From contig JALGPY010000007.1 of NCBI GenBank assembly GCA_023055425.1, positions 21,710,001 through 21,774,000 of the forward strand: DNA of 64,000 nt, in the 5' to 3' direction. Under the pieces are notes generated by a model. That model had not been told where the DNA came from, made no database searches, and was given only the letters and a program-made list of their open reading frames with translations. The position numbers were made by a program, and so were the translations under genes. How positions within the stretch are numbered: the first letter of the stretch is position 1; each line of letters starts with the position of its first letter. Positions 23,452 through 35,322 of the stretch are shown one piece after another. This DNA comes from Linanthus parryae. Its lineage: Eukaryota; Streptophyta; Magnoliopsida; Ericales; Polemoniaceae.

Positions 23452-24369
23452 TACTGAATAAAAGTGCGAGTTCGATGAAACATTTAATGCGAGAGCGTGC
23501 ATTATTGTACTTGATTTGGACTAGTCTTGCTTGAGAGGTATTGATGATTGAAGAAGGAAAGTGTTTCATCCTTGAAAGGTACTCGAGATCAGAGATGGAA
23601 AGTGTTCATTCAAACAAACATGCCAGAATAGGAGAAAACCTAATTTGCACACCAAGCCCCACTCTCCAAAAGTCCCATATAAAGCAAAATATATCAACAA
23701 ATAAACCGCTCCCGCTATTCTTTATAGATGCCAAAATTTATGTCTAACTGTTAGAATTAATGTAAACAGCTCAGCTAGCTTGAAATAAAATATCTTGTGT
23801 CTTTAATTTATACAACAAGTCACTTTCAATAATTTGACAAGAAACAAACACCATATCATGTAATTTAGCTGTGATATGTGATTATATTTTCAACCTAGAA
23901 AGCTCAATGAATGTAATAATCATGTGAGTGGGCAATAGACCTAATAATTGGTGTTTAGCGAGCATTTCGAGGCAAAATTGCATAATATAAGTGCTTAGAG
24001 ACAAACCGGTCCAAGTCTCATATGCATATGTATGATTTTGTCTTAGAACATATGTTTGGTGCCTGTTAAAAACCAAAAATAATTCCTCGAAACAATTAGG
24101 CAAAAACCAATATTTCGAGAAACAATTAGCCAAAATAATTCCTAATCGATATTTCTAGAAACGATTGCAATTAAAGAGTTGGCAAAAACAAGTACTACCT
24201 ATGTTTCGCTTGAAACTTCCCATTTTGACTTTATGAACTGTTCACCAACATACTTTGGCCCGGTGATTACTGTATATATTCTACAATACTATGAAAAGAT
24301 CATCAAATATTACATTGTTCTATAATCTAAATTCCCGGGCGAAAAATTTCAGGCGAATCAGAACTAGTA
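23452..24369. repeat. Segmental-duplication blocks A to C
   Basis: Landmarks gcgtgcatt, agtcttgcttgagag, gatgattgaa, ctttgaaaggtactc-like and aaagtgttcattcaaa match 36290-36430, and inverted 50625-50720. The B and C landmarks follow to about 24060. No coding sequence was recognised. Confidence 0.6.
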
Positions 24370-24621
24370 CTCCCTCCATATTTCTTGTTTCTTTAAAAAA
24401 TTTAAAGGCACAAAGATTAAGAAAGGGTGGTAAAAGCCACCATTACCCATGTGACTCACCCAAATGAGTGAGTGGAAAACATGTGGCAGTGGGGTTACCC
24501 ACCTTTTTATTAAGGGTATTGTAGTATTTTTGTTGTAGAAAATGCTATTTTTAGAAATTTTGAAGAATCAGATAATACGCATAAAATGAAATTTTTGAAG
24601 ATCCTCGTAATACGAAGGAAC
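24370..24621. mobile_element. Stowaway-like MITE
   Basis: Left end TA|CTCCCTCCATATTTCTTG; right end TAATACGAAGGAAC|TA, an imperfect inverted copy, with TA duplications at 24368-24369 and 24622-24623. There is no coding capacity. It lies about 1.1 kb upstream of the intact gene copy. Confidence 0.5.
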
Positions 24622-24879
24622 TACTTAATTTCAGGCAGTGTCACAGGTGACTGCAGCAGCCTAAATTTCCCTGAATGAATGAAAATAAACATTTACAAGC
24701 AACCAATGATGGGCCACAACACCGGACTTGGAGGAGGCCCATAAGATCACGGCACTATTTTAGGCCGTCATTTACAGTGTTCCTGGCCCACATCTTTATT
24801 TATTCACTGCGGGGCCCATTTCTTTAGCCTATTTTTTCTTTCAATTGTCCTTGAGATCTAAACCCGGAGAAGAAATTTT

Positions 24880-24945
24880 GTTGGCCCACGTGTCACGTGG
24901 GAGATGCCACGTGGTGAGTCATAAGAGACACAGCTCAGCTTATAA
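24880..24945 (+). promoter_or_regulatory. Triple G-box cluster upstream of gene copy 1
   Basis: Three CACGTG cores occur at 24887-24892, 24894-24899 and 24908-24913, followed by TGAGTCA at 24915-24921. CACGTG is the core of G-box/ABRE sites bound by bZIP and bHLH factors, and TGAGTCA is a GCN4/AP-1-like bZIP site. The cluster is kept in all three paralogous units (about 32098 and inverted about 45835), although the third CACGTG is altered to AACGTG in the other two. It is about 860 bp before the ATG. A closer TATA-like tatataaaaag lies near 25567. Regulation by ABA or light is inference only. Confidence 0.5.
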
Positions 24946-25767
24946 ATCTTTTGGAAGAATATTTTTGCAAGGGAGGCCCTTTAGGTTTGAATTAATTGCA
25001 CCTACCATCCCCTTTGTTTGAGTGATCACATAACACAACCTTCTCAGTTCAGAATTGCGGATTACTAGATGTTTACTCACAAACGTTTTTAGAAAAGATT
25101 CATTTCTAACTCGAGGTGAAAATGACCGAACAACAAATTTAAAGTAATATTTGCTAATTTTATCGTCAGCATTATATGCACCATAATGAGTGAAATTCAA
25201 ATAGAGAATAATACTATTTTCTGTGTCACTTATTGTTTTTAGTTAACGAGAAAAGATAAATCCTCCTAGAATGCGGGGATTCTTAAGGTGCATATTTAAC
25301 GCGAACCGAGCTAGCCAGCGATAGCAAAACTTGTTGCGGAGAATGAGATATAAGTACAAAAATATGTTAAGAACAAGGATGATTTGTGTTAATTAACTAT
25401 AAATGATAGGAGGTAATTTGCAATTTAACCCAAAATCTTTTCTCATCCCCTCCCATCCAATGAAATCTCACCTCCCATGTGGGAGATAGTGTCCCACCAC
25501 CACCCATGAGTGACATCACCTAGAATAATTTGATTGATAATAAATAAATAAATCAATTAAAGCAATCATATATAAAAAGCTTCTTTGATCTTTGTTGCTG
25601 TAGAAGTATCACCTAGGAAGGAGTCATTATCTCCAAACCTTTTGCCCCTCCCTCTCTCTCTTTACAAATCTAGTGCCTTCTTGTCCTTCCATATCTTGAA
25701 TCTTCATTCTTTTTTCTAGTTCTAGTACTGGAATATTCAGAGGTATCATAACATTAACATCAACAAC

Positions 25768-26745
25768 ATGGGTGAATCATCTGCATCTTATATCCATTTG
25801 GTAACACCACTCTACATCATTCTTCTTCTTCTTTGGGTTTTTGGTGATGAATCATTGAATACAAATATGTTGAAAGATGATTTGTATTGTTGATACATGA
25901 TGATGATGATATTTGCAGGTACAACACCTTATAGAAGAATGCATAATATTCAACATGAGCAAAGAGGAGTGCATGGAGGCTCTTTCTAAGCATGCAAACA
26001 TCAAACCTGTCATCACTTCCACTGGTTAGTCTTGATGATCTATCACCCCTCCATTTTCAAAATCATCTACTTAGTTTAATTACCTTGTGCATATGGCCAA
26101 ACACCTAATTACATTTGGTTTACCTGTTTTGAAGTGAGATTAAAATACGCTTTGATATTAATTTTTTTGTCCAACTTTGATATTAATTCATTCACTCAAT
26201 TTACAAGTTCTCTCATATTATTCAGATTTTTCGTTTATACCGTGAACAGATTCAAAATTTTCTGTAACAAGGTTTCTCAGGTTATTTAGATTTTTAGTGC
26301 ATACCGAACAACTTTAGAATTTTCTGCTACTTCAATTTATCGACTAGTTTTTTTCTCTGAAATATGCTCATAGTTCCACAAATGTTTGTTTGAGAAGGTT
26401 ACTCTACTTGGTACTACAGGCTCATTTTGTACCAGTACAACTTAAAACCGTCTTCTCTATTTCATGAGATTTTGACATGACACTATTCTTAAACTCGTGT
26501 CCCATCAAAGTTGTTGTTTGGAATGTTTATGTTGCTTTGGTGATAATGGATTTTTGTTTTTTGTTTTTTGTTTTTTTGTTTTTTTCAAAACCTTAGTGTG
26601 GAAGGAGCTTGAGAAAGAGAACAAGGAGTTCTTTGAAGCCTATGCAAAAAGCAGGGAAGAGAGAAGTCTCGAAATGAACACAAGAGAGAGACTCAACAAG
26701 ATATTATTAGATTCTTCAGCTGGCAAAAGTCAAAGCGAATCCTAA
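25768..26745 (+). CDS. Plant-specific small protein (PF09713/TIGR01589-type), intact copy
   Basis: Three exons: 25768-25800, 25919-26024 and 26597-26745. All have GT-AG junctions and phases that fit (33+106+149 = 288 nt, 95 residues). The protein starts MGESSASYIHL and continues through LIEECIIFNMSKEECMEAL, HANIKPVITSTVW and ELEKENKEFFEAYAK to a charged tail. The [I/V]QxLIExCxxxxMSKEECxxAL...VW block is the hallmark of a plant-only family of unknown function that I recall as PF09713 (A_thal_3526, plant protein 1589). The short first exon repeats exactly in all three copies, which supports this start. The C-terminal half is rich in Glu, Lys and Arg and may be helical. There is no signal peptide or membrane segment. 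A TATA-like site lies about 200 bp upstream and the G-box cluster about 860 bp upstream. A young LTR element lies 68 bp past the stop, probably in the 3' UTR. Confidence 0.85.
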
Positions 26746-26812
26746 GAATACTTCTTTTACCTGCAATCACGTCTCCTAATCTTGGATCAGTGAATAAGAC
26801 TTGGGATAAATT

Positions 26813-27302
26813 TGTTGGGTTTTGTCTCGAATTCCGCAAGACGAATCGGTGTACCCGATGCGTCTGATTTGTCCTCTGAGGAGGTGATCTCTGAGGAGGT
26901 GATAGCTTGGGCTTGGTGGGCTTTTCCACCTCCTCTATATTAGTATAAATAGAGGTGCTAGCTATTGTTTCTAATTGAGTCGAGTTGAGAGAGATTGGTG
27001 AGAGTTATCTTTGAGCGGATGTGTGAGGTTAGGGTTTCATAGATGTAGTCTATGAGGATGAGAGTACCGCGTCGACGTGGTCCGCGGATTGAGCCGTCTC
27101 TCCCCTACGATGTATTCCCTCATTGATATAGTGAAATTCTCCTCCTCCCGTGGATGTAGGCGGTTTTGCCGAACCACGTTAAATTCTTGTGTTGTCGTTT
27201 TTCTTCTCCTATATTGCGCGTGTGTAGTGTGTGATCGTGTGGCGTATTTTTTTTTTGCTTCCGTTGCGGCGGGAATTCGGATTGACGAATAATTCCCCAA
27301 CA
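26813..27302 (+). repeat. 5' LTR of the young element
   Basis: 490 bp, TG...CA. A TATA box (gtataaatagagg near 26943) and a transcribed leader towards the plus strand are plausible. Confidence 0.9.
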
Positions 27303-28976
27303 AGTGGTATCAGAGCCAGGTTCACGGTCCGGGTGGAGCACGCAGGTGAAAGGACGAAGGAAAAAAAAACATCGGAAAAGAATTGAAGAAAAAAAAAGAT
27401 GAAACTTGGTCGTTGGTGACCTTGGAGCACGTTGTTTGGGCGCAATGATTGGAGGGCCACATGGATGGTGTTTCATTGTCTTTTGTGCCGCTGCAGTGGC
27501 GTACTACAGTGTGCTAGTATGTTTGCTTAGGTAAGAAGAGGTAGCACGGGAAGGTATCTAATGCGGCAATTGCGCAAGGCTCCAGTGATGAGGTGGCACA
27601 TTGGTTGATGTGGACAAGTGGAGGGGACAAGGTGTGCACATGTTGGGTGCTGCTGCTGTAGTGGGGAACACAGCAGAGAGAAGTTTTCTCCTACGGCTGG
27701 TCCACGGTGTTCCATATGCTACCAAGACGCGATCGAGTGGTCCATATTGTTTTGGGTGTTCTGAGATGCATGTAAGTCCGATTGGGCTCGAACAGGAGGT
27801 GAACCCTAGGTTTTTGGATGTTCCCGACGCGATGGCGGGGTCAGATTTTGCAAATTATCGCTGGATTTTGCAGATTGATGACGTGGCAGCGTATCGACGT
27901 GAATCGACGGTCCAAACTTGTTCGGGTGGTTACGACGTGCCTGTAGATCGGATTGGGATGAGTCAGGAGTCTAACCCTATGTTTTTGGACGTTGCGGATT
28001 CATCGGTACGGTCATAATTTTGAGATTCTGAGTGGATTGAGAAGGTCGGCATCAATCGATATCGGTAGGAAGATCGAAGACGACGGGATGCGATCAGGGT
28101 CAATCAAGTTCAAGTCCAATCAGGTGGGGTCAATTAGAGGTGTTTTTACCTAATTGAACGTTTGATTGGCAACCTATGCAGGCTTGGGAGTATGTTGACA
28201 GGTGGAGCTGTTGTTCAACTTAGGCAAGAAGCATAGGCGTTGTGTGATTGTGAGCACGTGACGCAACAGTTGCAGAGGGTGTCTGGTCAGAGACGTGGGC
28301 AACTATTGCAAGGAAATTCACAAGAAGCTCCAGGTCAGAGATCGAGACGGTGGACGCAGTTGACAAGGCCATGGCAGATGTGGCGTCCTGATATCTCTGT
28401 GTGGATTCGTGACGATAACTCTTGAGCAACTCGAGGCAAGAAGAGAGGTAAGTCGCGACGGGTCGGCAAAGTGATGGCTTTGCAAGACGTCTTGGTGAAG
28501 GCGTAGAATCGAACAGGAGAAGCAACAGGGCAAGAAGAAGCACTCAGGGCTGGTGAGGAGAAACACGTAATTGACGTGTGAGGACACTGAAGCATGGAAA
28601 TAGTGCAAGCTATGCATCATTTGCAGGTTGTTCGAGACGGTGCTCAAGTGACGAGAGCGGTGATGAAGAAAACTACTGCAGTAGTGAAGAGAAAGGGAGT
28701 CTCGTTTGCACTTGACAGGTTGGTGGTGAACTCTCCAGTGATGAGCTAGCTGGTGGAGAGATGGGACCACACTACTCCCCAAAGTGGTATGCTTTGGGAC
28801 GCACCTGTGTTGGAGGTGCGAGGCGGCGCCCTAGGAGGGGGTGCAGAGCATCTCTGTGGTGATGCGATGGTGGTCCATGCAGGTGGAGCATGGCGGATGC
28901 GGCGGAGTTGACATCAACAACAGAGTTGGCTGAGGAATTTGCTAGGAGCTTGCAGAATTCAAGCCAAGGTGGAGTT

Positions 28977-29466
28977 TGTTGGGTTTTGTCTCGAATTCCG
29001 CAAGACGAATCGGTGTACCCGATGCGTCTGATTTGTCCTCTGAGGAGGTGATCTCTGAGGAGGTGATAGCTTGGGCTTGGTGGGCTTTTCCACCTCCTCT
29101 ATATTAGTATAAATAGAGGTGCTAGCTATTGTTTCTAATTGAGTCGAGTTGAGAGAGATTGGTGAGAGTTATCTTTGAGCGGATGTGTGAGGTTAGGGTT
29201 TCATAGATGTAGTCTATGAGGATGAGAGTACCGCGTCGACGTGGTCCGCGGATTGAGCCGTCTCTCCCCTACGATGTATTCCCTCATTGATATAGTGAAA
29301 TTCTCCTCCTCCCGTGGATGTAGGCGGTTTTGCCGAACCACGTTAAATTCTTGTGTTGTCGTTTTTCTTCTCCTATATTGCGCGTGTGTAGTGTGTGATC
29401 GTGTGGCGTATTTTTTTTTTGCTTCCGTTGCGGCGGGAATTCGGATTGACGAATAATTCCCCAACA
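28977..29466 (+). repeat. 3' LTR of the young element
   Basis: 490 bp. No mismatch to the 5' LTR was seen when the two were read side by side. Confidence 0.9.
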
Positions 29467-31066
29467 AAATTGCAGTTAACTCTAACGCTGAGTATTTGTA
29501 GCAGAAGACGTCCCTGTGATCTCGAATCTGAAAAATTATTTGGAAGGAGTAGCTATCTATCTCCTTAAAGAACTACCATAGCCCTTGTACGAAGAAATAA
29601 AGTCGGTTGTCTTGAGGCGGTGGATGTCGGGAAGCGTGACGGCGTGTAAGAGGTGCAATGGGTTCGCGACACGTTATGGGCACGTGGCGTTGTCTGGTGA
29701 ATCCAATTCTCATGCGTGGTTCTGCTAGTTTGTTAGTTGTTGCAAGTACTTTGACTTCCAACATTGCTTCTTTTGTAATTTACCTTTGTTTGGTGTTGGT
29801 GAGTTTTGTACGATTCTTCAAACAAGAACAAAATGATATGTGGTGAGATCTGTTCAATCAAATATGTTGTTTGGAGGGACCCCCGGGACGTTTGAGATAT
29901 AATGCAACATTTGAAATCCCAGGGTCTTTTGTACAAACCCATAACTACATGGAGATAAAATGCAATCAACTTTTATTCATTCGCAAAATTTCTGAGGATA
30001 TGGTTTCCTTGCTGATGCAAGACTTGTTGGGTTTCATGTGTGAGCGTATCTCACATCAGAGCAAAACGTTGTGATATTTGCTCCTGCGAGACTTGTACCA
30101 ACGGTGCTTTGCATAGAATACCCCTCATTTGGTGTATTGCGCATATCCATTATTGAGTTTGTATTCAGTAACTAAAAAGGCTTCACGATCTTTGCTGATT
30201 CACATCTTTATTTTGCTACTATCTAATTGTACTTGCCATCATGTTTACGGATAAAAAAATCAGCCAGAGGTTAAAATGAAAACCTGTCAGTATCAATTTA
30301 TAGCTTTAATTACACTTGCAAATTATATATATTATCTTTTCTCAAAAGAATAGTAACATGGTAGTTGTTATGATAATGAGCTAATGACTCGCTGCTGCCT
30401 TATCATATTGAGTCCGGCTCTTTTCTGTGGGCACTTCCTGCCAAGACACCGCAACTTTGGTGAAAACGTAATTAGTGAAAGATTTTGGCACCAAAATTAG
30501 ATGGTGCTTACACAGGAGGCCATTGATGAACATGCTTTTACCTTGAACGAACACTACAGGCCTCGCAAGAATCATAAATTTACAATTTCCACACTACATG
30601 TCTTGTAATTTAGCTGTGATTAGTAATTACATTTTCTTCCTACAATTATTATAATTTCGTGCAGCTGTACACAAACTCAATGAATATAATACTCCTGGGA
30701 GAAGAGAATGGACTAATAATTGGTGTTTAACAACCTAATAATTGGTGTTTAACAAGGAATTGATCCATGGTCTCGAAACATGCATGTCAAAGAAAACATT
30801 AAAAGTGTCTAGTAAAACACTATTTTTTCTAATAAAAACACTGTTTTTTAAAAAAAAAAAATTGTTGCCAACATGCACTCATGCACTTCTTTTTTGTTTT
30901 TTGTCGCCAACCAGGTTCAATCTGGGACAACGTCCTATCACTTGAGCTACCACCCTAGTCCCTAGCTATACTTAGTTTCAGGTGGTCACATATGTAAGAT
31001 TGTAGCAGCCTAAATTTCTTCAATTTTTTTTTCTCAAAATTCCCCAAATGAATTACCTAAACATTT
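29467..31066. repeat. Downstream arm of unit 1 and junction to unit 2
   Basis: 29605-29850 (ggtggatgtcgg, gtgcaatgg.ttcg, gacacgtta, cttgcaacatt-like, tttggtgttggtg, cttcaaacaagaacaaa) matches 33985-34165, and inverted 37450-37730. 30025-30070 (gttgggtttcatgtgtgagcg) matches 34300-34350. 30230-30560 and 30590-30780 repeat the H, B and C landmarks of the next unit. No gene was seen. Confidence 0.55.
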
Positions 31067-31840
31067 CTTTATTTTTTTTTTATTTTTGTTCAAAACTCAT
31101 TTCATTAAAACTAGAGAAACCAAAACAAAAAACACATTACACCACCCTACTATCCTCCTCTAATAACCTTCTAATAACATCAGGTGGGTGATACACCCAG
31201 TCAATTTTCAGAGATCTTCTCAAATAACAGCTAGCTATCCTATCTGCTACTTGATTGGCAGACCTTGTAATCCACCTAACCCTAAAGTTTTCCTGCTGCA
31301 ACATCTGTTGAATATCTTGAATTAGACTCCCAGCTTCAACATTATTGCTACTCTTTGCTGCAAGCAAATTCACCAACATTTTGGCTATCTGTCTCCACCA
31401 AAGTGCCTTCACCTCTCACAGTGCAACTTTTGATGGCCTCCCTCATGCTAGCTGCTTCAGCTTGCAGAGAATTCATGGCCACACCTCTAGCTCCACCCCC
31501 TTCCAGAAGCGTGCCTTTCTCATCTCTTAATACCCAGCCAGAGCTCATACATAAAGAATCAGCATCCCAGTAAGCATCACAATTTAATTTGAGCTTACCT
31601 GTTTCTGGAGGCTCCCATTTCTCCTTTCTCTTGATCTGAATTCCAGCACCTTTATCTGTTTTTCTTTCCTTTGCCATAGCCACCTCAAATTGAAACTGCC
31701 ACCTCAAAACCTTTGACATAGTATCTAGAGGGTTTAGGGATTCTTGTTGAAATATAAAATTATTTCTTCCTAGCCATATACACCATGCTAAGTATACAGT
31801 TTTCACAAGAAACTTTTTCTGAATTATTTCTTCCTAGCCA
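31067..31840 (-). mobile_element. Short 5'-truncated LINE fragment (RNase H end only)
   Basis: The poly(A) is seen as an A/T-rich T run after 31067. On the minus strand, two overlapping frames carry VYLAWCIWLGRNNF (end of the zf-RVT region) and then RNase H motifs (KLNCDAYWD, LQAEAASMREAI, VETDSQN, RSANQVADRIAS). The duplication tacctaaacattt (31054-31066) / tacctaaacgttt (31841-31853) bounds it, and the paralogous unit near 24680 lacks it. One frameshift lies near 31350-31410. It is dead on arrival, as truncated LINE copies usually are. Confidence 0.8.
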
Positions 31841-32097
31841 TACCTAAACGTTTTTTTAGGAAACCCTAAACAGCCACAAGCAGCCGATGATGGGCCACAA
31901 GACCGGATATGGAGGAGGCCCATAAGATCACGGCACTGTTTTAGGCCGTCATTTACAGTGTTCCTGGCCCACATTTGATTTACTAGTATATACAACGTGG
32001 GGCCCGTTTCTCGCATCTGTCGGGTTTTAGCACTCTCTTTTTTCAACTGTCCTTGAGGGCTCGAGCTTCGAAACCCGAGGAAGAAATGTTGTTGGTC

Positions 32098-32132
32098 CAC
32101 GTGTCACGTGGGAGATGCAACGTGGTGAGTCA
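32098..32132 (+). promoter_or_regulatory. G-box cluster of unit 2
   Basis: CACGTG at 32098-32103 and 32105-32110. The third site is changed to AACGTG, then TGAGTCA follows. The flanking tcataagagacacagctcagc and aaatcttttggaagaata phrases also match unit 1. It lies about 950 bp before the ATG of copy 2. Confidence 0.45.
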
Positions 32133-33047
32133 TAAGAGACACAGCTCAGCACATAAATCTTTTGGAAGAATATTTTGCAAGAGAGGTCCTTTAAGTTTAA
32201 TTAATAGCACATACCATCCACTTTGTTTGAGTGATCAGGAGAACAAAGACTTTCTCAGTTACTGGTTGTTTACTCACAAACTTTTTTAGATTGAATCCAT
32301 TTCCAACTCAAGGTTGCAAATGACTGAATACTGAATATTTGTTAAGTTTATTCTTAGCGTTATCACTATGATGAGACATTCAAATAAAAAAAAAGATAAC
32401 ACTATTTTTCGTGTCACTTTTAGGTACAAAAAATGTTCAGAACAAGGGTGATTTGTGTTATTAATTAAAACTGGTAGGAGGGAATTGCAATTTAACCTAA
32501 AATCTTTTCTCATCTCCTCTCATCCAATGAAATCTCACCTCCCGTGTGGGAGGGAGATAGTGTCCACATCACCTGATCATCCCCATTGTTTTTAATATTA
32601 TAATAATAATTTATAGTGGATAATCAAAAAATCAATTATTGCAATCGTTGATGCAGACCTACCACTCCGTATCTCCTCTTTATTTTCATGCTGACTTTTA
32701 TTATTATTTACGGTGTTATTTTGACCCGATAATTCGGATAGCAAAATAATGCAATTTTTGATAATCTTTTTTTGGTGTTGTAGAGTAAAAAGTTCTCCAT
32801 AATACGGTAAATTTAATATAATAAAAATCGCATCGTTTTGCCCTTCAAATTATCCGGTCAAAGTGACTCAGATACGGGTCAAAAAGTCTAGGATGAGAAC
32901 AAAAACCAGAGACGCAGTGGTAGGAAGGAGTCATCATCTTCAAACCTTTTTCTCACTTTACAAATCTAGTGTCGTCGTCTTCTTCTTCTTCTTCCATATC
33001 TTGAATCTGCATTCTTTTCTAGTTTTGGTACTAACATCAACAACAAC

Positions 33048-33742
33048 ATGGGTGAATCATCTGCTTCTTATATTCATTTGGTAACACCACTCTACAACAT
33101 TCTCCTTCTTTGGGTTTTTGGTGATGAATCATTGAATCAAATAAGTTGAGAGATTATTTTTGTTGTTGTTACATGATGATGATGATGGTGGTGGTGAAAT
33201 TCGCAGGTGCAGCACCTTATAGAAGGATGCATAATATTCAACATGAGCAAAGAGGAGTGCATGGAGGCTCTTTCCAAGCATGCAAACATCAAACCTGTCA
33301 TTACTTCCACTGGTTAGTCAATGATCAACTTGTTGCACCCTCTTGTTTAATTACCTTGTGCATGTGGGAAACCACCTTGGTTTACCTTTTCTGAAGTGAC
33401 GTTAAAATACGATTTGATCATAAACCATTCATATTATTTAATCTCTCAATTTACAAGTTCTCTCATGTTTATACTGAACAGTTTCAGAATTTTATATAAC
33501 AAGGTTTCTCGTGTTATTTATATTTCAGAATTTTCTACTACTTCAATTTTTCGACTAGTTTTTTTCTCTCAAATATATACTCCTAGTTCCACAACTGTTT
33601 GTTTGAGAATTCGCACTCTACTTGGTGCCATGAGATTTTGATATGACACTATATATTCCTAAAACCATGTCCTATCAAACTCATTTGGAATGTTTATGTT
33701 GCTTTGGTGACATGGATTTTTGTTTGGTTGTTGTTGTTGTTG

Positions 33743-33773
<31 letters not shown>

Positions 33774-33867
33774 AAAACCTTAATTAGTGTGGAAGGAGCT
33801 GGAGAAAGAGAACAAGGAGTTTTTTAAGCCTATGCAAAAAGCAGGGAATAGACGAGTCTCGAAATGA
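33048..33867 (+). pseudogene. Plant-specific PF09713-type gene, frameshifted copy
   Basis: Exon 1 33048-33080 and exon 2 33207-33312 are intact and encode nearly the same residues as copy 1 (LIEGCIIFNMSKEECMEAL; Glu to Gly in LIEEC). In exon 3 (from 33788) the segment that reads gagttctttgaagcc in copy 1 reads gagttttttaagcc here, one base shorter. The frame shifts after KEFF, gives about 15 foreign residues and stops at 33865-33867, so the product would be about 72 residues. Homology to the old tail continues to about 33935. Intron 2 carries a T run of about 32. A truncated but stable protein keeping the conserved block cannot be excluded. Confidence 0.75.
33739..33771. repeat. Poly(T) tract
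   Basis: About 30 T just before the exon 3 acceptor of gene copy 2. Copy 1 has only a short interrupted T-rich tract there, so the tract has expanded. Confidence 0.85.
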
Positions 33868-35322
33868 ACACAAGAGAGACACTCAGCAAGATATTATTAT
33901 TAGATTCTTTAGCTCACCCAAGTCAAAGCGAACTCTAATAGCAGTTATCACGTCAGTGATCTTGGATCACTTAGCAAGACTGAGGGTTATGGGTTCGCGA
34001 CACGTTATGGGTTTGTCTGGTGACACCAATTCTCATGCGTGGTTACTTGCAACATTTTTTTTGAGAATTACTTCCAACATTGTTGATGTACTTGTTTTGT
34101 AATTTACCTTAGTTTGGTGTTGGTGGCTTTTGTATGATTCTTCAAACAAGAACAAATGATATGTTGTGAGATTTGATAAACATAAGAGAGCAATCAGTAT
34201 ATTAATTGTTTGGAGCGACCATTTTGCAGATTTGTCACCGATGGAATTTTATTTATTCCCAAATATTGATAGGACTGGGTCTTCTTGCTGGTGCAAGACT
34301 TGTTGGGCTTTATGTGTGAGCGAACTTGTTGGGTTTTATGTGTGAGCGATTTGTCACACATAAGAACAGAATGGTATGGATATGCATATTTAATGACAGA
34401 ATGTGAGATTCTCATCTTTACTGGATCACCACTTTCCTTCTCGTCGGCCTTCAAATAGTTGAACTTCATTAGTGAACATTAGGCTTTTGGTTTAATCATA
34501 CTTCGCAAACCAAATAAGTCTCTACTGGTAACAAGGTATTGCAACTTTGTGCAACGAAGTAAGATAAAAGTACAACTTTTCACGCGTCTATTAACTATTC
34601 CACTTGCCATCATGATTACGGGTAACAAAAATTAGCCAGAGGTTAAAAGAAAAACTTGTCGATGTCAATTCATAGCTGTAATTGCACTCGCTAATAATAT
34701 ATGTTATCTGTTATCAAAAGACTAATAGTATATTTCACCTAAAAAATAATAATGTACTAGTTTATATGATAATTACTCGTTGCTGCCTTATTAAACAATC
34801 GATTAAATAAATAATGCGCTTTGTCTGCACTAATGATTGAACAAATAATCGAGATCCTTGGTTATGATATAATTTATGTTTCGTTTGGATTGCATAAAAG
34901 ATCGTGTATAATGGGGAGGAGTAAAGCAGAAATAAAGAAACGCCTTCCGTCACGGATCAAATCTCAAGCTACTATTTGTTGCATTTTTTTAATTTTGCAA
35001 AACGCTGTGGTGTTCGGTGAACAATATCTTCCGTATAGTGCATGCTCACTCATGCGCATTGGGTCAGGTCGTATGGAGTATTGGGACAAGACATTGTTTC
35101 TGCATTTTCCAAATGTGATATTCCACCACCCGTTAAAGTTGGTGAGAGATGTACTAAGGTATTCCGAAGTGCCCATGGGTTTGAGGGCACTGAAGTTACC
35201 AGCTCCAAGACATGGTAATCCTGGTGAAAACATGAACAGTGAATTACAATTACAGAATATGTTTGCACTCATAGAGATGGTGCCTAGACAGGAGGCCAAT
35301 GGTGAACACGTTTTTACCTTTA
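33868..35322. repeat. Downstream arm of unit 2
   Basis: Carries the F, G and H landmarks. The part at 34750-35000 (tatatgataattactcgttgctgcc, gttgcataaaagatcg-like, aatggggaggagtaaag, aagaaacgcc) recurs inverted at 51120-51330. A 186-codon frame at 34821-35381 ends inside the Tourist element. Its second half (about 35090-35270) looks protein-like (RYSEVPMGLRALKLPAPRHG), but I do not recognise it and the paralogous copies are not open there. Confidence 0.45.

Larger units (their letters stand above)
26813..29466 (+). mobile_element. Young non-autonomous LTR retrotransposon (LARD/TRIM-like)
   Basis: Two 490-bp LTRs (26813-27302 and 28977-29466) show no difference on reading. Both start TGTTGGG and end CCAACA, and the target duplication AAATT flanks them (26808-26812 and 29467-29471). 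A primer-binding site tggtatcagagcc (27305-27317, initiator-Met tRNA type) follows the left LTR, and a purine stretch aaggtggag precedes the right one. The 1.67-kb interior has no gag, protease, integrase or reverse transcriptase. Its longest frame (27601-28017) has two copies of a short module (IGLEQEVNPRFLDV / IGMSQESNPMFLDV) and no known domain. Identical LTRs imply recent insertion, mobilised by enzymes from elsewhere. Confidence 0.9.

Noticed and set aside
22965..23483. Long frames rich in Arg-Glu or Ser-Leu repeats
   Set aside because: They are translations of the (GA)n tract in both strands and have no domain.
27305..27317. tggtatcagagcc as a possible tRNA gene fragment
   Set aside because: Its place directly after an LTR makes it a primer-binding site for initiator-Met tRNA, not a tRNA gene. 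The same applies at 47029.
28220..28782. Overlapping minus-strand frames in the young LTR element interior
   Set aside because: No retroelement domain and no conservation evidence; antisense shadows of a GC-richer region.
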